The translations under genes and the position numbers were made by a program. A model generated the notes under the pieces. The model worked only from the letters and a program-made list of their open reading frames with translations. It was not told the origin of the DNA and searched no databases. A DNA stretch of 18,171 bases from Betaproteobacteria bacterium (lineage in GTDB: Bacteria; Pseudomonadota; Gammaproteobacteria; Burkholderiales; SG8-39), in contig JAABRB010000028.1 of NCBI GenBank assembly GCA_011391185.1, forward strand, positions 1 to 18,171. The letters are read 5' to 3'. Shown here in pieces: positions 1 through 7,766 of this stretch. Positions within the stretch are counted from its first letter, which is position 1. The number at the start of each line of letters is the position of its first letter.

Positions 1-1819
1 CGTCGTCCGTAGACGCCTTGGCGGTGAAGGAGATCACCGGCAGGAGGTCCTCGGTGGTCGCGAACATCTTCTTCTCGATCACTTCGCGCAGCTTTTCGTA
101 GCTGCGCCAGTCGGGATTCTTGCCCCCGTAGGAAGCGCGCGCGCGCAGCACGAAATTCACGATCTCGTTGCGGAAGTCCTTCGGATTGGCGATTCCGGCC
201 GGCTTTTCGATCTTCTCGAGCTCTCCGTTGAGGTGCTGGCGATCGAAGATTTCCCCGGTCTCCGGATCGCGATACTCCTCGTCCTGCAACCAGCAGTCCG
301 AGTAGGTCACGTAGCGGTCGAAAATGTTCTGTCCATACTCGGTGTAGGACTCGAGATAGGCGGTCTGGATCTCCTTGCCGATGAACTCGGCGTAGCGCGG
401 CGCGAGGTAGCCCTTGATGAACTCCAGGTAGCGGCGTTTGACCTCGTCGGGCAGGTCTTCCTTCTGGAGGCGCTGCTCGAGCACGTACATCAGGTGAACC
501 GGGTTGGCGGCGACCTCGACCTGGTCGTAGTTGAATACCGCGGAGAGCACCTTGTAGGAGAAGCGCGTCGAGGTGCCGGTCATCCCCTCGTCGTGCCCTG
601 CGTAATCGCGGTACTCCTGATAGGACTTCGCTTTCGGATCGACGTCCTTCAGGCTCTCGCCGTCGTAGACGCGCATCTTCGAAAAGATGCTCGAGTTCTC
701 CGGCTCCTTCAGCCGGGTGAGCGCCGCGAACTGCGCCATCATGTCGAGCGTGCCCGGCGCGCAGGGCGCAGTCGACAGGCTCGAGTTGTTGAGCAGCTTC
801 TGGTAGATCTTGACTTCCTCGGAAACGCGCAGGCAGTAGGGCACCTTGACGATATAGATCCGGTCGAGGAACGCCTCGTTGTGCTTGTTGTTGCGGAAGG
901 TCTGCCACTCGGTCTCGTTCGAGTGCGCGAGAATGATGCCGACGAATGGGATCGCCCCGAAACCCTCGGTGCCCTTGTAGTTGCCCTCCTGCGTGGCGGT
1001 AAGCAGCGGATGGAGCATCTTGATGGGCGCCTTGAACATCTCGACGAACTCGAGCAGCCCCTGGTTGGCATGACACAGACCGCCGGAGTAGCTGTAGGCG
1101 TCCGGATCGTCCTGCGCGAAGCGGTCGAGCTTGCGGATGTCGACCTTGCCGACCAGGGACGAGATGTCCTGGTTGTTCTCGTCCCCGGGCTCGGTCTTCG
1201 TGATGGCGATCTGCCTGAGGATGGACGGCTTGATTCGCACGACGCGGAACTTGGAGACATCGCCGTCGTGCTCCTTCAGCCGCTTGACTGCCCAAGGCGA
1301 CATGAGTCCCGACAGGTAGCGTCGCGGGATGCCGAAGTCTTTCTCGAGCGTATCGCCGAACTGCTGCGGATTGAAAAGCCCGAGGGGCGATTCGTTGACC
1401 GGCGAGCCCTTGAGGGTGTAGATCGGGAAGGACTCCATCAGCTGCTTGAGGCGCTCGGCGATCGAGGATTTGCCGCCGCCGACCGGACCGAGCAGGTAGA
1501 GCACCTGCTTTCTCTCCTCCAGCCCCTGGGCCGCGTGCTTGCAGAAGGAGACGATCTGGTCGATCACCTCCTCCATGCCGTAGAACTCGTCGAAGGCGGG
1601 ATACCGACGGATGAGCCGGTTGCCGAAAATCCGGGAAAGACGGGGATCGTTGCGGGTGTCGACCAGCTCGGGCTCGCCGATCGCCTTGAGCATGCGCTCC
1701 GCAGGCGTCGAGTACGTCATCGGGTCGAATCGCCCGAGGTCGAGATACTCCTGGAGCGACATCTCCTCGTGGTTCGTGCTCGAGTAGTACGAGCGGAAGC
1801 TTTGGACGATGTCAACCAT
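1..1819 (-). CDS. prkA: PrkA family serine protein kinase (YeaG), C-terminus cut by window edge
   Basis: This is a cytoplasmic AAA-type serine protein kinase of the PrkA/YeaG family, linked in other bacteria to stress, starvation and sporulation responses. The frame is open from ATG at 1819 to the left edge, giving 606 residues. The family is about 640-645 residues long, so only a short C-terminal piece is missing. Residues 111-118 form the Walker A motif GPVGGGKS, in a typical PrkA AAA N-domain that opens MVDIVQSFRSYYSS. The C-terminal PrkA kinase domain follows (AYLESYTEYGQNIFDRYVTY region). The start is fixed by a strong Shine-Dalgarno GGAGGT (minus strand of 1825-1830), five bases from the ATG. 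In many proteobacteria prkA is followed by a DUF444 gene and spoVR; these would lie beyond the left edge. A sigma-54-type promoter upstream fits the known RpoN/NtrC control of yeaG in E. coli. Confidence 0.96.
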   Translation of the reverse strand, partial: MVDIVQSFRSYYSSTNHEEMSLQEYLDLGRFDPMTYSTPAERMLKAIGEPELVDTRNDPRLSRIFGNRLIRRYPAFDEFYGMEEVIDQIVSFCKHAAQGLEERKQVLYLLGPVGGGKSSIAERLKQLMESFPIYTLKGSPVNESPLGLFNPQQFGDTLEKDFGIPRRYLSGLMSPWAVKRLKEHDGDVSKFRVVRIKPSILRQIAITKTEPGDENNQDISSLVGKVDIRKLDRFAQDDPDAYSYSGGLCHANQGLLEFVEMFKAPIKMLHPLLTATQEGNYKGTEGFGAIPFVGIILAHSNETEWQTFRNNKHNEAFLDRIYIVKVPYCLRVSEEVKIYQKLLNNSSLSTAPCAPGTLDMMAQFAALTRLKEPENSSIFSKMRVYDGESLKDVDPKAKSYQEYRDYAGHDEGMTGTSTRFSYKVLSAVFNYDQVEVAANPVHLMYVLEQRLQKEDLPDEVKRRYLEFIKGYLAPRYAEFIGKEIQTAYLESYTEYGQNIFDRYVTYSDCWLQDEEYRDPETGEIFDRQHLNGELEKIEKPAGIANPKDFRNEIVNFVLRARASYGGKNPDWRSYEKLREVIEKKMFATTEDLLPVISFTAKASTDD

Positions 1820-1830
1820 GGCAGACCTCC

Positions 1831-2193
1831 AATCGCTTGCGGGTCAGATGAGCCCGCCGAAACTCACTATAGACCCGGCCTGTTGCACACAGGTTCCGCT
1901 TTGACACAAGCATTTCGCGTTCCAGTACCCTCCCCCGATGCCGCGCGAACTCTGCGTATTGACTATTAACGTATGACCATGCGGATGCGACTACCGCGCA
2001 CTGTAACGCCTTCCGCTCGCGCGATAAACCGTGAAATGTGCGCCGGCACGCACGTTGTAGCGATGCTTTCCGGGCAACGTGACCGAAGTCTCACCCGTTT
2101 GGCACTCTCGTGCAGAGTCTGCCAATCCGCGCGCGAGCGGGTGCGGACGCGTGATCGGACGCGTGATTAGTGCCGCGCGCGTACCGCGTGGCA
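1831..2193. other. Intergenic region, prkA promoter side; no gene seen
   Basis: This 363-base gap lies between the 5' end of prkA and the stop of the molybdopterin subunit gene, both on the minus strand. Besides the sigma-54-like site it holds a 12-bp perfect tandem duplication (CGGACGCGTGAT at 2144-2155 and 2156-2167). It also holds a small hairpin (2104-2108 with 2114-2118, ACTCT/AGAGT). No open frame here has a ribosome binding site or a recognisable protein. No intrinsic terminator with a U-run was seen after the 2194 stop. Confidence 0.5.
1908..1924 (-). promoter_or_regulatory. Candidate sigma-54 (-24/-12) promoter for prkA
   Basis: The minus strand reads TGGAACGCGAAATGCTT. This matches the sigma-54 consensus TGGCACG-N4-TTGCW at all but two positions and keeps the invariant GG (1923-1922) and GC (1911-1910) ten bases apart. 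Transcription would begin near 1898, giving a leader of about 80 bases before the prkA start. Known biology agrees: E. coli yeaGH is RpoN/NtrC dependent. A sigma-70/S-like minus-strand CTATAGT (1866-1872) lies closer to the gene, but no convincing -35 accompanies it, so it is a weaker alternative. Confidence 0.55.
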
Positions 2194-4512
2194 TTAATCC
2201 TGGGCCGATGTGCGGTGCACCAGGCGCCAGATCTTCTCGCGCGTCATCGGCATGTCGACGTGTTCGACGCCGAACGGCCGCAAGGCGTCGATCACGGCGT
2301 GCACGACCGCCGGCGAGGCCCCGCACGACCCCGCTTCCCCGACACCTTTGGCGCCGAGCGTATTGGATCGCGAGGGCGAATGCTGATCGAACTCGCTGAT
2401 GAAGGGGGGCAGATCGTCCGCGCGCGGCATGGCGTAGTCCTGGAACGACCCGGTCACGAGCTGACCCGACTCGCGGTCGTACACGCAGTCCTCGACCAGC
2501 GCCTGGCCGATGCCCTGCGCGATGCCCCCGTGGAGCTGCCCTTCAACGATGAGCGGATTGATGACGGTGCCGATGTCGTCAACCGCGACCAGACGCACCA
2601 ACCGAACCACCCCGGTTTCCGGATCGATCTCGACTTCGCACACCTGGCAGCCGCTCGGAAACGTCTGGGCGTCTGCCGTGTAGGCGCCGTCGGCGCGAAT
2701 CTGGCGGTCCGCCTGGCGCGCGGCCAGCTCGAACGCGCCGATCGATCGGTCGGTGCCGGCGATGCGGAACTGCCCGGCACTGAATTCGATGTCGGGCGCC
2801 GCCGCTTCGAGCACCTCGGCGGCGAGCGGCTGGGCGGCGGCAATCCAGGCATCTGCGCCTGCGCGCACGGCGCCCCCGCCGACTTGCAGCGAGCGCGAAC
2901 CGCCGCTGCCCCCGCCCGACGCGATCGACGCGGTGTCACCCTGCACCAGCGCGACCGACTCGGGTGGGACGCCGAGGCGATCGGCGATGATTTGCGCATA
3001 AGACGTCCACAGGCCCTGACCCATCGCCTGCGTGCCGGAGAGCACCCGAACGACACCGTCGCCGCCGACCGAGACCCTCACCGTCTCGGTGAGATTGCCG
3101 CTGCCGGTCGGCTCGATGTAGAACGCGATCCCGCGCCCGGCGAGCAATCCCCGCGCCTCGGCTGCGCGCTTGCGTGCCGGATACCCCTGCCAGTCCGCGG
3201 CGGCTGCGTCGAGCACCGCGACGAAATCCGCGGGCTCGAACACCAGCCCGACCGGATTGGTGAACGGCATTTCCGCACGGCGGATCAGGTTCCGCCGCCG
3301 CAGCTCGACCGGATCGAAGCCGCCCTGGGCCGCGGCACGCTCCACCACGCGCTCGATCAGGTACGCCATCTCGGGCCGGCCGGCGCCACGGTACGCGTCC
3401 ACGGAAACCGTGTTGGTGAAAAACATCCGGACCTCGTGCCGGAGCAGCGGAATGCGATAGGCACCGGTCGGCGTGCGCGCGCCGGCCATTGCCGGGACGG
3501 CGGAACCGTAATGCGAGATATACGCGCCGATGTTGGCGTTCGAGCGGATCCGCAGCGCGGTGAAGTTTCCTTCGGCATCCAGCCCCAACTCCGCCTCGCT
3601 CACATTGTCGCGCCCTTGCGCATCCGTCAAAAACGCCTCGGACCGGTCGCACAGCCACTTCACCGGGCGGCCGGTCCTGCGTGCCGCCCAGAGCACGGCC
3701 GCGTACTCCGGATACGGAAACACCTTCGTGCCAAACCCGCCGCCGACATCCGGCGTGATCACACGCAGCTTGTCGAGCGGAATCCGGAAGACGTCCTCGG
3801 CAAGGCACTTCTGCACGAGATGCGTGCCCTGCGAGCAGCACTGGAGCGTGTAGTTTCCGGACGTCGCCTCGTACTCGCCGATCGCCGAACGTGGCTCGAT
3901 CGGGTTCGAGACCACCCGGTTATTGACGACGCGCACCTGCGCCCGGTGGCGCGCGGAGGCAAGCGCCTGCTCGACTTTCGCATCGTTGCCAAACTCGTAC
4001 CACGCCGCCACGTTGCCATCCGCCGGCGGCCAGACGAGCGGTGCGCCGGGCGCTTGCGCCGTTTCCAGGTCCACGACTGCGGGCAGCGGTTCCCATTCCA
4101 CTTCGATCAGCTCGGCCGCATCGCGCGCTGCGTGCAGCGTCTCGGCGACGACCAGCGCGACAGCGTCGCCGACGAATCGCGCGACATCTGCGGTCAGCGG
4201 AAGCCGCGGCGCAGCAGTGATCGGTGACCCATCCGGGCGCTTGTGCAGCGGAAAAAACGGCAGTGAACCCAGCCCGTCGGCGACGGCATCCGCCCCCGTG
4301 AGCACGGCGATCACGCCGGGCGCCGCGCGCGCCGCCGCAGTATCCATCGCAACGATGCGCGCATGTGCGTGCGGCGAGCGGAGGAACGCAGCGTGCGCCT
4401 GATTCGTCACCGCGATATCGTCGGTGAATCGTCCCTGTCCGGTGAGCAGCCGCGCGTCCTCGAGCCGCCGCACGGGTTTGCCGATCCAGTTCTGCTGATG
4501 GGGGAGTGTCAT
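2194..4512 (-). CDS. Xanthine dehydrogenase/CoxL-family molybdopterin-binding subunit
   Basis: This 772-residue protein is the large, molybdenum-cofactor-binding subunit of an aldehyde oxidase / xanthine dehydrogenase / form II CO-dehydrogenase-like hydroxylase. Residues 10-30 carry the typical entry IGKPVRRLEDARLLTGQGRF. The aldehyde-oxidase hammerhead domain spans roughly 20-130, followed by the Moco-binding domains. Moco contacts include GGGFGTK at 257-263. The active-site loop is AYRGAGR at 373-379, as in form II (not the AYRCSFR of true form I CoxL). The late GVGEAG motif at 723-728 supplies the expected catalytic Glu726. Electrons normally leave through a 2Fe-2S small subunit and often an FAD medium subunit, but neither is encoded next to it: prkA lies downstream and a divergent RidA gene upstream. 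The substrate cannot be read from the sequence; CO oxidation should not be assumed. Confidence 0.93.
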   Translation of the reverse strand: MTLPHQQNWIGKPVRRLEDARLLTGQGRFTDDIAVTNQAHAAFLRSPHAHARIVAMDTAAARAAPGVIAVLTGADAVADGLGSLPFFPLHKRPDGSPITAAPRLPLTADVARFVGDAVALVVAETLHAARDAAELIEVEWEPLPAVVDLETAQAPGAPLVWPPADGNVAAWYEFGNDAKVEQALASARHRAQVRVVNNRVVSNPIEPRSAIGEYEATSGNYTLQCCSQGTHLVQKCLAEDVFRIPLDKLRVITPDVGGGFGTKVFPYPEYAAVLWAARRTGRPVKWLCDRSEAFLTDAQGRDNVSEAELGLDAEGNFTALRIRSNANIGAYISHYGSAVPAMAGARTPTGAYRIPLLRHEVRMFFTNTVSVDAYRGAGRPEMAYLIERVVERAAAQGGFDPVELRRRNLIRRAEMPFTNPVGLVFEPADFVAVLDAAAADWQGYPARKRAAEARGLLAGRGIAFYIEPTGSGNLTETVRVSVGGDGVVRVLSGTQAMGQGLWTSYAQIIADRLGVPPESVALVQGDTASIASGGGSGGSRSLQVGGGAVRAGADAWIAAAQPLAAEVLEAAAPDIEFSAGQFRIAGTDRSIGAFELAARQADRQIRADGAYTADAQTFPSGCQVCEVEIDPETGVVRLVRLVAVDDIGTVINPLIVEGQLHGGIAQGIGQALVEDCVYDRESGQLVTGSFQDYAMPRADDLPPFISEFDQHSPSRSNTLGAKGVGEAGSCGASPAVVHAVIDALRPFGVEHVDMPMTREKIWRLVHRTSAQD

Positions 4513-4552
4513 GGGTCCGGTTGCTGGGGTCTGAAATTTTTGTCGGTGACGC

Positions 4553-4558
4553 TATTAT
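4553..4558 (+). promoter_or_regulatory. Candidate -10 element for the RidA-family gene
   Basis: TATTAT, in the context GCTATTATGCC, sits in the 93-base divergent spacer. It would give a leader of about 40 bases for the gene starting at 4606. No good -35 hexamer lies at 16-18 bases, so this is a weak or sigma-S-like call. Confidence 0.3.
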
Positions 4559-4605
4559 GCCTGCGCGCGGGATGCATCCCTCCACGGACGACAAGGGGAA
4601 TCGAC

Positions 4606-5013
4606 ATGGCTGAAGTGCGGATCACGAACGTCCCGGAACTCGGAACGCCGCTCGGACAATACTCGCATATCGCGCGAGTCAAAGCGTCCGAGCACCTCTA
4701 TATTGCCGGCATGCTGTCCGCTGATGCGTCCGGCACAGTCGTCGGCGCGGGCGATTTTGACGCGCAATGCGCGCAAGTATTCGCGAATCTGGAGACCGCG
4801 CTCAAGTCGCAGGGTGCCGGCTGGGGCAGCGTCGTTCAGTTCACGACGTACCTGGTGCACTCGCAGGACATTCCGCGATTCATGGCGTATCGCCTGCGGG
4901 AGTTTCCCCGGTTCTTTCCGGATCGCCGCTGGCCGCCCAATACGCTGCTCATGGTCGACCGGCTGGTGCAGGAGCCGTTTCTCGTCGAAGTCCAGGCGAT
5001 CGCCGCGCTCTGA
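4606..5013 (+). CDS. RidA/YjgF/YER057c/UK114 superfamily protein
   Basis: This 135-residue protein has the size and fold signatures of the RidA superfamily, usually homotrimers that hydrolyse reactive imines or enamines. Visible landmarks are LYIAGML (31-37), the GDFDAQCAQVFANLETAL helix (49-66), VVQFTTYLV (76-84) and the closing PFLVEVQAIA (124-133). The catalytic arginine of canonical RidA (Arg105 of E. coli, in PARSCVEV) aligns with Asn112 in PPNTLLMV. It therefore probably belongs to one of the Rid subgroups lacking imine deaminase activity. ATG 4606 was chosen over the longer open frame from 4363 because it has an AAGGGGA-type Shine-Dalgarno at about 4593-4599 and family-like length. It is divergent from the molybdopterin subunit gene, so the two might share regulation. 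Confidence 0.92.
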   Translation: MAEVRITNVPELGTPLGQYSHIARVKASEHLYIAGMLSADASGTVVGAGDFDAQCAQVFANLETALKSQGAGWGSVVQFTTYLVHSQDIPRFMAYRLREFPRFFPDRRWPPNTLLMVDRLVQEPFLVEVQAIAAL

Positions 5014-5034
5014 CGCCATCGCACCCCGCGCCGC

Positions 5035-5541
5035 TCAGCACTTGCGCGCGGTCCGCTTCGCCTTGGCGTGCCTGGGCGCTTTGCGCACCGGCGTTTTCTT
5101 TGCCGTCTTTCGCCTGGTCGGCGAGGCCTTGTTCTTTGCCGGCGCAGCCTTGCGCGACGTTGACGACAGCATGCGCACGAAAACTTCGAGAAGATCCCGT
5201 TCGCTGATCACCCCGAGCACGTTCATCTCGGCATCCACCACCGGGAGGCAGCCGATATTCTGGCTCATCATGAGTCGGGCGGCCTCCACCACCTGGACTT
5301 CAGGCTGCGTCGAGACCACCGGGCGGTGCATCACTTCGGCGATTTCCACCGGCGCGTTGTGATGGCGCGTCGCCGCGACCAGCATGTCGCGCTGCGCGAC
5401 GATGCCCACCAGCTGCCCGCCCGCATCCACGACCGGAAGATGGTGGAAATCGCGCTCGCGCATGACGTCGAACGCCGTCCGGTAATCCGCGTCGGCGCGT
5501 ACCGTGACCGCCGGTGCGCTCATGTACTTGCTCACTTGCAT
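5035..5541 (-). CDS. CBS-domain pair protein with basic histone H1-like tail
   Basis: This 168-residue protein has two CBS domains, at about residues 8-58 (MSAPAVTV ... LVGIVAQRDML) and 70-122 (VMHRPVVST ... VLGVISERDLL). Such a pair forms a Bateman module that typically binds adenine nucleotides. Residues 127-168 are a separate tail with about 17 Lys/Arg in 42 residues, no acidic residue, and many Ala/Thr/Pro, resembling bacterial H1-like DNA-binding tails. The start at 5541 has a GGGAGG ribosome binding site just upstream (minus strand, about 5549-5556). The longer open frame to 5982 runs antisense through the next gene and is not credible. It is convergent with the RidA gene, with 21 bases between stops. 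Function is unknown; nucleotide-responsive nucleoid binding is an inference from the architecture. Confidence 0.9.
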   Translation of the reverse strand: MQVSKYMSAPAVTVRADADYRTAFDVMRERDFHHLPVVDAGGQLVGIVAQRDMLVAATRHHNAPVEIAEVMHRPVVSTQPEVQVVEAARLMMSQNIGCLPVVDAEMNVLGVISERDLLEVFVRMLSSTSRKAAPAKNKASPTRRKTAKKTPVRKAPRHAKAKRTARKC

Positions 5542-5617
5542 CGCGCGTCCTCCCTGGAGCGTTCCCTCCGATGATACCGGCTCCGCTTGACACCGACACG
5601 TCGTCCGGTCGGAGGGT

Positions 5618-5641
5618 ATACCGATCGTTGATTGGCGGTAT
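5618..5641. promoter_or_regulatory. Operator-like dyad between divergent CBS gene and reductase gene
   Basis: ATACCG (5618-5623) and CGGTAT (5636-5641) form a perfect inverted repeat, enclosing a smaller one (ATC...GAT, 5624-5632). It lies in the 123-base divergent spacer, where a regulator of either gene could bind. No regulator is identified. Confidence 0.25.
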
Positions 5642-5664
5642 GCTTGTCTCTGGAGGACATTCGC

Positions 5665-6594
5665 GTGAAAATTCTCGTGCTCGGCGCAGGCGGCGTCGGC
5701 GGCTATTTCGGTGGCAGGCTGGGGCAGGCCGGTAGCGATGTGACATTCCTGGTTCGCGAGCGACGCGCCGCCCAGCTGCGCGCGGACGGGCTCGTCGTGC
5801 GGACGCCCGACGGCGAGTTCAGCGTTCCGGCCAAGGCCGTCCTGCGCAATGAGATCGGTGCGCCATTTGACCTCGTTCTCCTCACGTGCAAGGCCTACGA
5901 TCTCGGCTCGGCGATCGATACGATCCGGCCCGCGGTCGGACCCGGAACGATCATCGTGCCGCTGTTGAACGGACTGGCCCACCTGGATCGGCTCGACGCC
6001 GGGTTCGGCCCGGAGCGGGTGATCGGCGGATCATGCGGAATCGCCGCGACCCTCACTGCGGAAGGCGTGGTGATCCAGATGTCGCCGTTCCACTGGATCC
6101 GGTTCGGCGACCGGGCCGGCAAGTCGCGGGCGCAAGTCGACGCGCTCGCGAAAGCCTACGCGGGTACGCCGGTGGACGCCGCAGCCGTGCCGGACATTCT
6201 CCAGGCGATGTGGGAGAAGTTCGTGTTGCTCACCACGCTGGCCGCCTGCACCGGCTTCATGCGCGGTTCGGTCGGCGACGTCCTCGCCACCTCGGACGGC
6301 GAGGCGATCATGCGCGAGCTGCTCGACACGTGCATCGGCACGGCGAAGGCGGCAGGGCATGCTCCGAGCGCGAAATCGCTCTCCCAGACCGAGTCGCTGC
6401 TCTTCGCGCGCGGTTCGGCATTCAGTGCCTCCATGCTGCGCGACATCGAGCGCGGCGGCCCCACCGAGGCGGATCACATCGTGGGCGACATGCTGCGTCG
6501 CGCGCGTTCCGCCGGACTGGACGCCCGACTGCTCGCCGCGGCATACGCCCACCTTCAGGTGTACGAAAAACGCCGCGCCGCGACCGGCGGCTGA
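5665..6594 (+). CDS. 2-dehydropantoate 2-reductase (ketopantoate reductase) family enzyme
   Basis: This 309-residue protein has the ApbA/PanE architecture. An N-terminal NADPH-binding Rossmann fold carries GAGGVGG at residues 7-13. Lys76 sits in TCKAYD and Asn102 in PLLNG. The C-terminal helical domain has the conserved Lys185 in MWEKFVLL and the SMLRDIERG signature with Glu262. These match the catalytic and substrate-binding residues of ketopantoate reductase (panE, pantothenate/CoA pathway, NADPH-dependent reduction of ketopantoate to pantoate). Many genomes carry several paralogues with other 2-keto-acid substrates and no pantothenate gene is nearby, so the substrate is unproven. The GTG start at 5665 is preferred because GGAGG at 5652-5656 lies eight bases upstream and the protein then begins MKILVLGAGG. 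Its stop abuts the stop of the convergent MBL gene. Confidence 0.92.
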   Translation: MKILVLGAGGVGGYFGGRLGQAGSDVTFLVRERRAAQLRADGLVVRTPDGEFSVPAKAVLRNEIGAPFDLVLLTCKAYDLGSAIDTIRPAVGPGTIIVPLLNGLAHLDRLDAGFGPERVIGGSCGIAATLTAEGVVIQMSPFHWIRFGDRAGKSRAQVDALAKAYAGTPVDAAAVPDILQAMWEKFVLLTTLAACTGFMRGSVGDVLATSDGEAIMRELLDTCIGTAKAAGHAPSAKSLSQTESLLFARGSAFSASMLRDIERGGPTEADHIVGDMLRRARSAGLDARLLAAAYAHLQVYEKRRAATGG

Positions 6595-7575
6595 TTACTG
6601 CAGGGAGTCCAGCCAGGACCCGAGGCCCTGGGCGTTCAGCTCGATATCCAGGCCGAGAACTTCGAGCACGCGATCGCGCGGAAGCGGCCAGCGGTAGCGA
6701 TCGGCCTCCCCGAGAACGATCTCGGTCACGCCCTGCTTGAGACGCTCATGCCGTGCGGCCCCGGCGCCCGTCCCGGCATCCGTCCCGGCATCCGTCCCGG
6801 CATCCTTTTGTGCGAGCGCGACATCACGATGTGCGTCAATCAGCCGGTGCAGATCGGCGCCGAGGCGCGGCACGTCGCGCACCTGGCTGTAGTGAGTGAC
6901 GTAGATGGCCGCCGGCTTGCACGCCAGCATCATGTCGACCGATGCATGGTGCGCGACCGGATCCCATTGCACCGGGCTCGTGGTCGGCAGGATGTACTGC
7001 TGGCCACCGCTGTCGAGCTCGCGATACGAAAGGCCGAAAGTGTCGCCCGCGAAAATGTGTCCGGACCGGCTGTCCCGGACGACGACGTGGTGTCGTGCAT
7101 GCCCCGGCGCATCGAGAAACAGAAGCTCCCGGCCCGCGAGCTTCACCGTGGATTCATGCGGGGTCTCGACCATCCGCTCGGCGGGGACGGGAAGAATGTC
7201 ACCGTAGATCCGCCGAGTTTCCTCCGCGCCGTAGATGGTGATCGTTCCCTCGATCAGCCGGCCCGGATCGATCATGTGCCGCGCGCCCCGCGGATGCACG
7301 GTGACGCGCGCGTTCGGCAGCTTCGAGACGAGCAGCCCCGTGCCGCCGGCATGGTCGAGATGGATGTGGGTGAGGATCACCCATTGCACATCGGCGGGCC
7401 CGAGGCCCTTCTCCGCCAGCGCCTCGAGAATGCGCGGCACCGAGCGATTGACGCACGGATCGATGATCGCGGCCCGGCCGTCCTCCACGATCAGGTGCAC
7501 CGATGTCTGGAGCGGCCGGTCGTACTCGCCGTCCACTGTGCTGATGCCGTGCTCGAAGTCGATGGTGTGTGCCAT
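6595..7575 (-). CDS. MBL-fold metallo-hydrolase
   Basis: This 326-residue protein is a metallo-beta-lactamase-fold hydrolase. The metal-binding motif HIHLDH is at 70-75, with later ligands His159 (APGHARHH), Asp178 (FAGDTFG) and His228 (THYS). These predict a dinuclear metal site. The family covers thiolesterases, lactonases, glyoxalase II and phosphodiesterases; the sequence does not identify the substrate. Residues 258-269 are a DAGT triplet repeat encoded by a 12-bp tandem repeat, probably a flexible surface linker before a C-terminal helical extension (about 275-326). ATG 7575 is the only sensible start, since family homology begins there (AHTIDFEHGI). No strong Shine-Dalgarno is visible, and a minus-strand TAGAAT about 25-30 bases upstream suggests a short leader. 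Its stop (6595-6597) directly follows that of the convergent reductase, leaving no space for a terminator. Confidence 0.9.
   Translation of the reverse strand: MAHTIDFEHGISTVDGEYDRPLQTSVHLIVEDGRAAIIDPCVNRSVPRILEALAEKGLGPADVQWVILTHIHLDHAGGTGLLVSKLPNARVTVHPRGARHMIDPGRLIEGTITIYGAEETRRIYGDILPVPAERMVETPHESTVKLAGRELLFLDAPGHARHHVVVRDSRSGHIFAGDTFGLSYRELDSGGQQYILPTTSPVQWDPVAHHASVDMMLACKPAAIYVTHYSQVRDVPRLGADLHRLIDAHRDVALAQKDAGTDAGTDAGTGAGAARHERLKQGVTEIVLGEADRYRWPLPRDRVLEVLGLDIELNAQGLGSWLDSLQ
6770..6805. repeat. 12-bp tandem repeat, three perfect copies, inside MBL gene
   Basis: GTCCCGGCATCC is repeated exactly three times (6770-6781, 6782-6793, 6794-6805). In the minus-strand protein each unit adds four residues (DAGT). 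The repeat preserves the reading frame, so copy-number changes would only lengthen or shorten a linker. Confidence 0.95.
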
Positions 7576-7766
7576 GCGTCGTGCCCAAGGGAGAGGCCGT
7601 ATTCTAGTCGGCGCAACCTGAAGTTGAGTCCGACGCGCCCGGAGCCGACCTGGTGCTGGCTTCTGGTGCCGTGCGGGCGTGGCCGCTACCGAAAGCATGC
7701 GGGCGCGCACGCCAGCCCCCGATTCGCACTATTGCCTAGAATGCATCCCTCAACTCGGACCCAGCC

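Noticed and set aside
1901..1906. TTGACA on the plus strand as a -35 element
   Set aside because: No acceptable -10 at 16-18 bases and no plus-strand gene follows.
233..1969. Long plus-strand open frame (578 codons) opposite prkA
   Set aside because: It is antisense to a clearly recognised kinase, lacks a ribosome binding site and has Leu/Val/Arg-rich composition typical of frames created by GC codon bias.
2144..2167. 12-bp tandem duplication as a regulatory array
   Set aside because: Only two copies and no relation to a start, stop or promoter could be shown.
2170..4227. 685-codon plus-strand frame opposite the molybdopterin subunit
   Set aside because: It is a mirror frame of a confidently identified gene; Arg/His-rich sequence with no domain-like motif.
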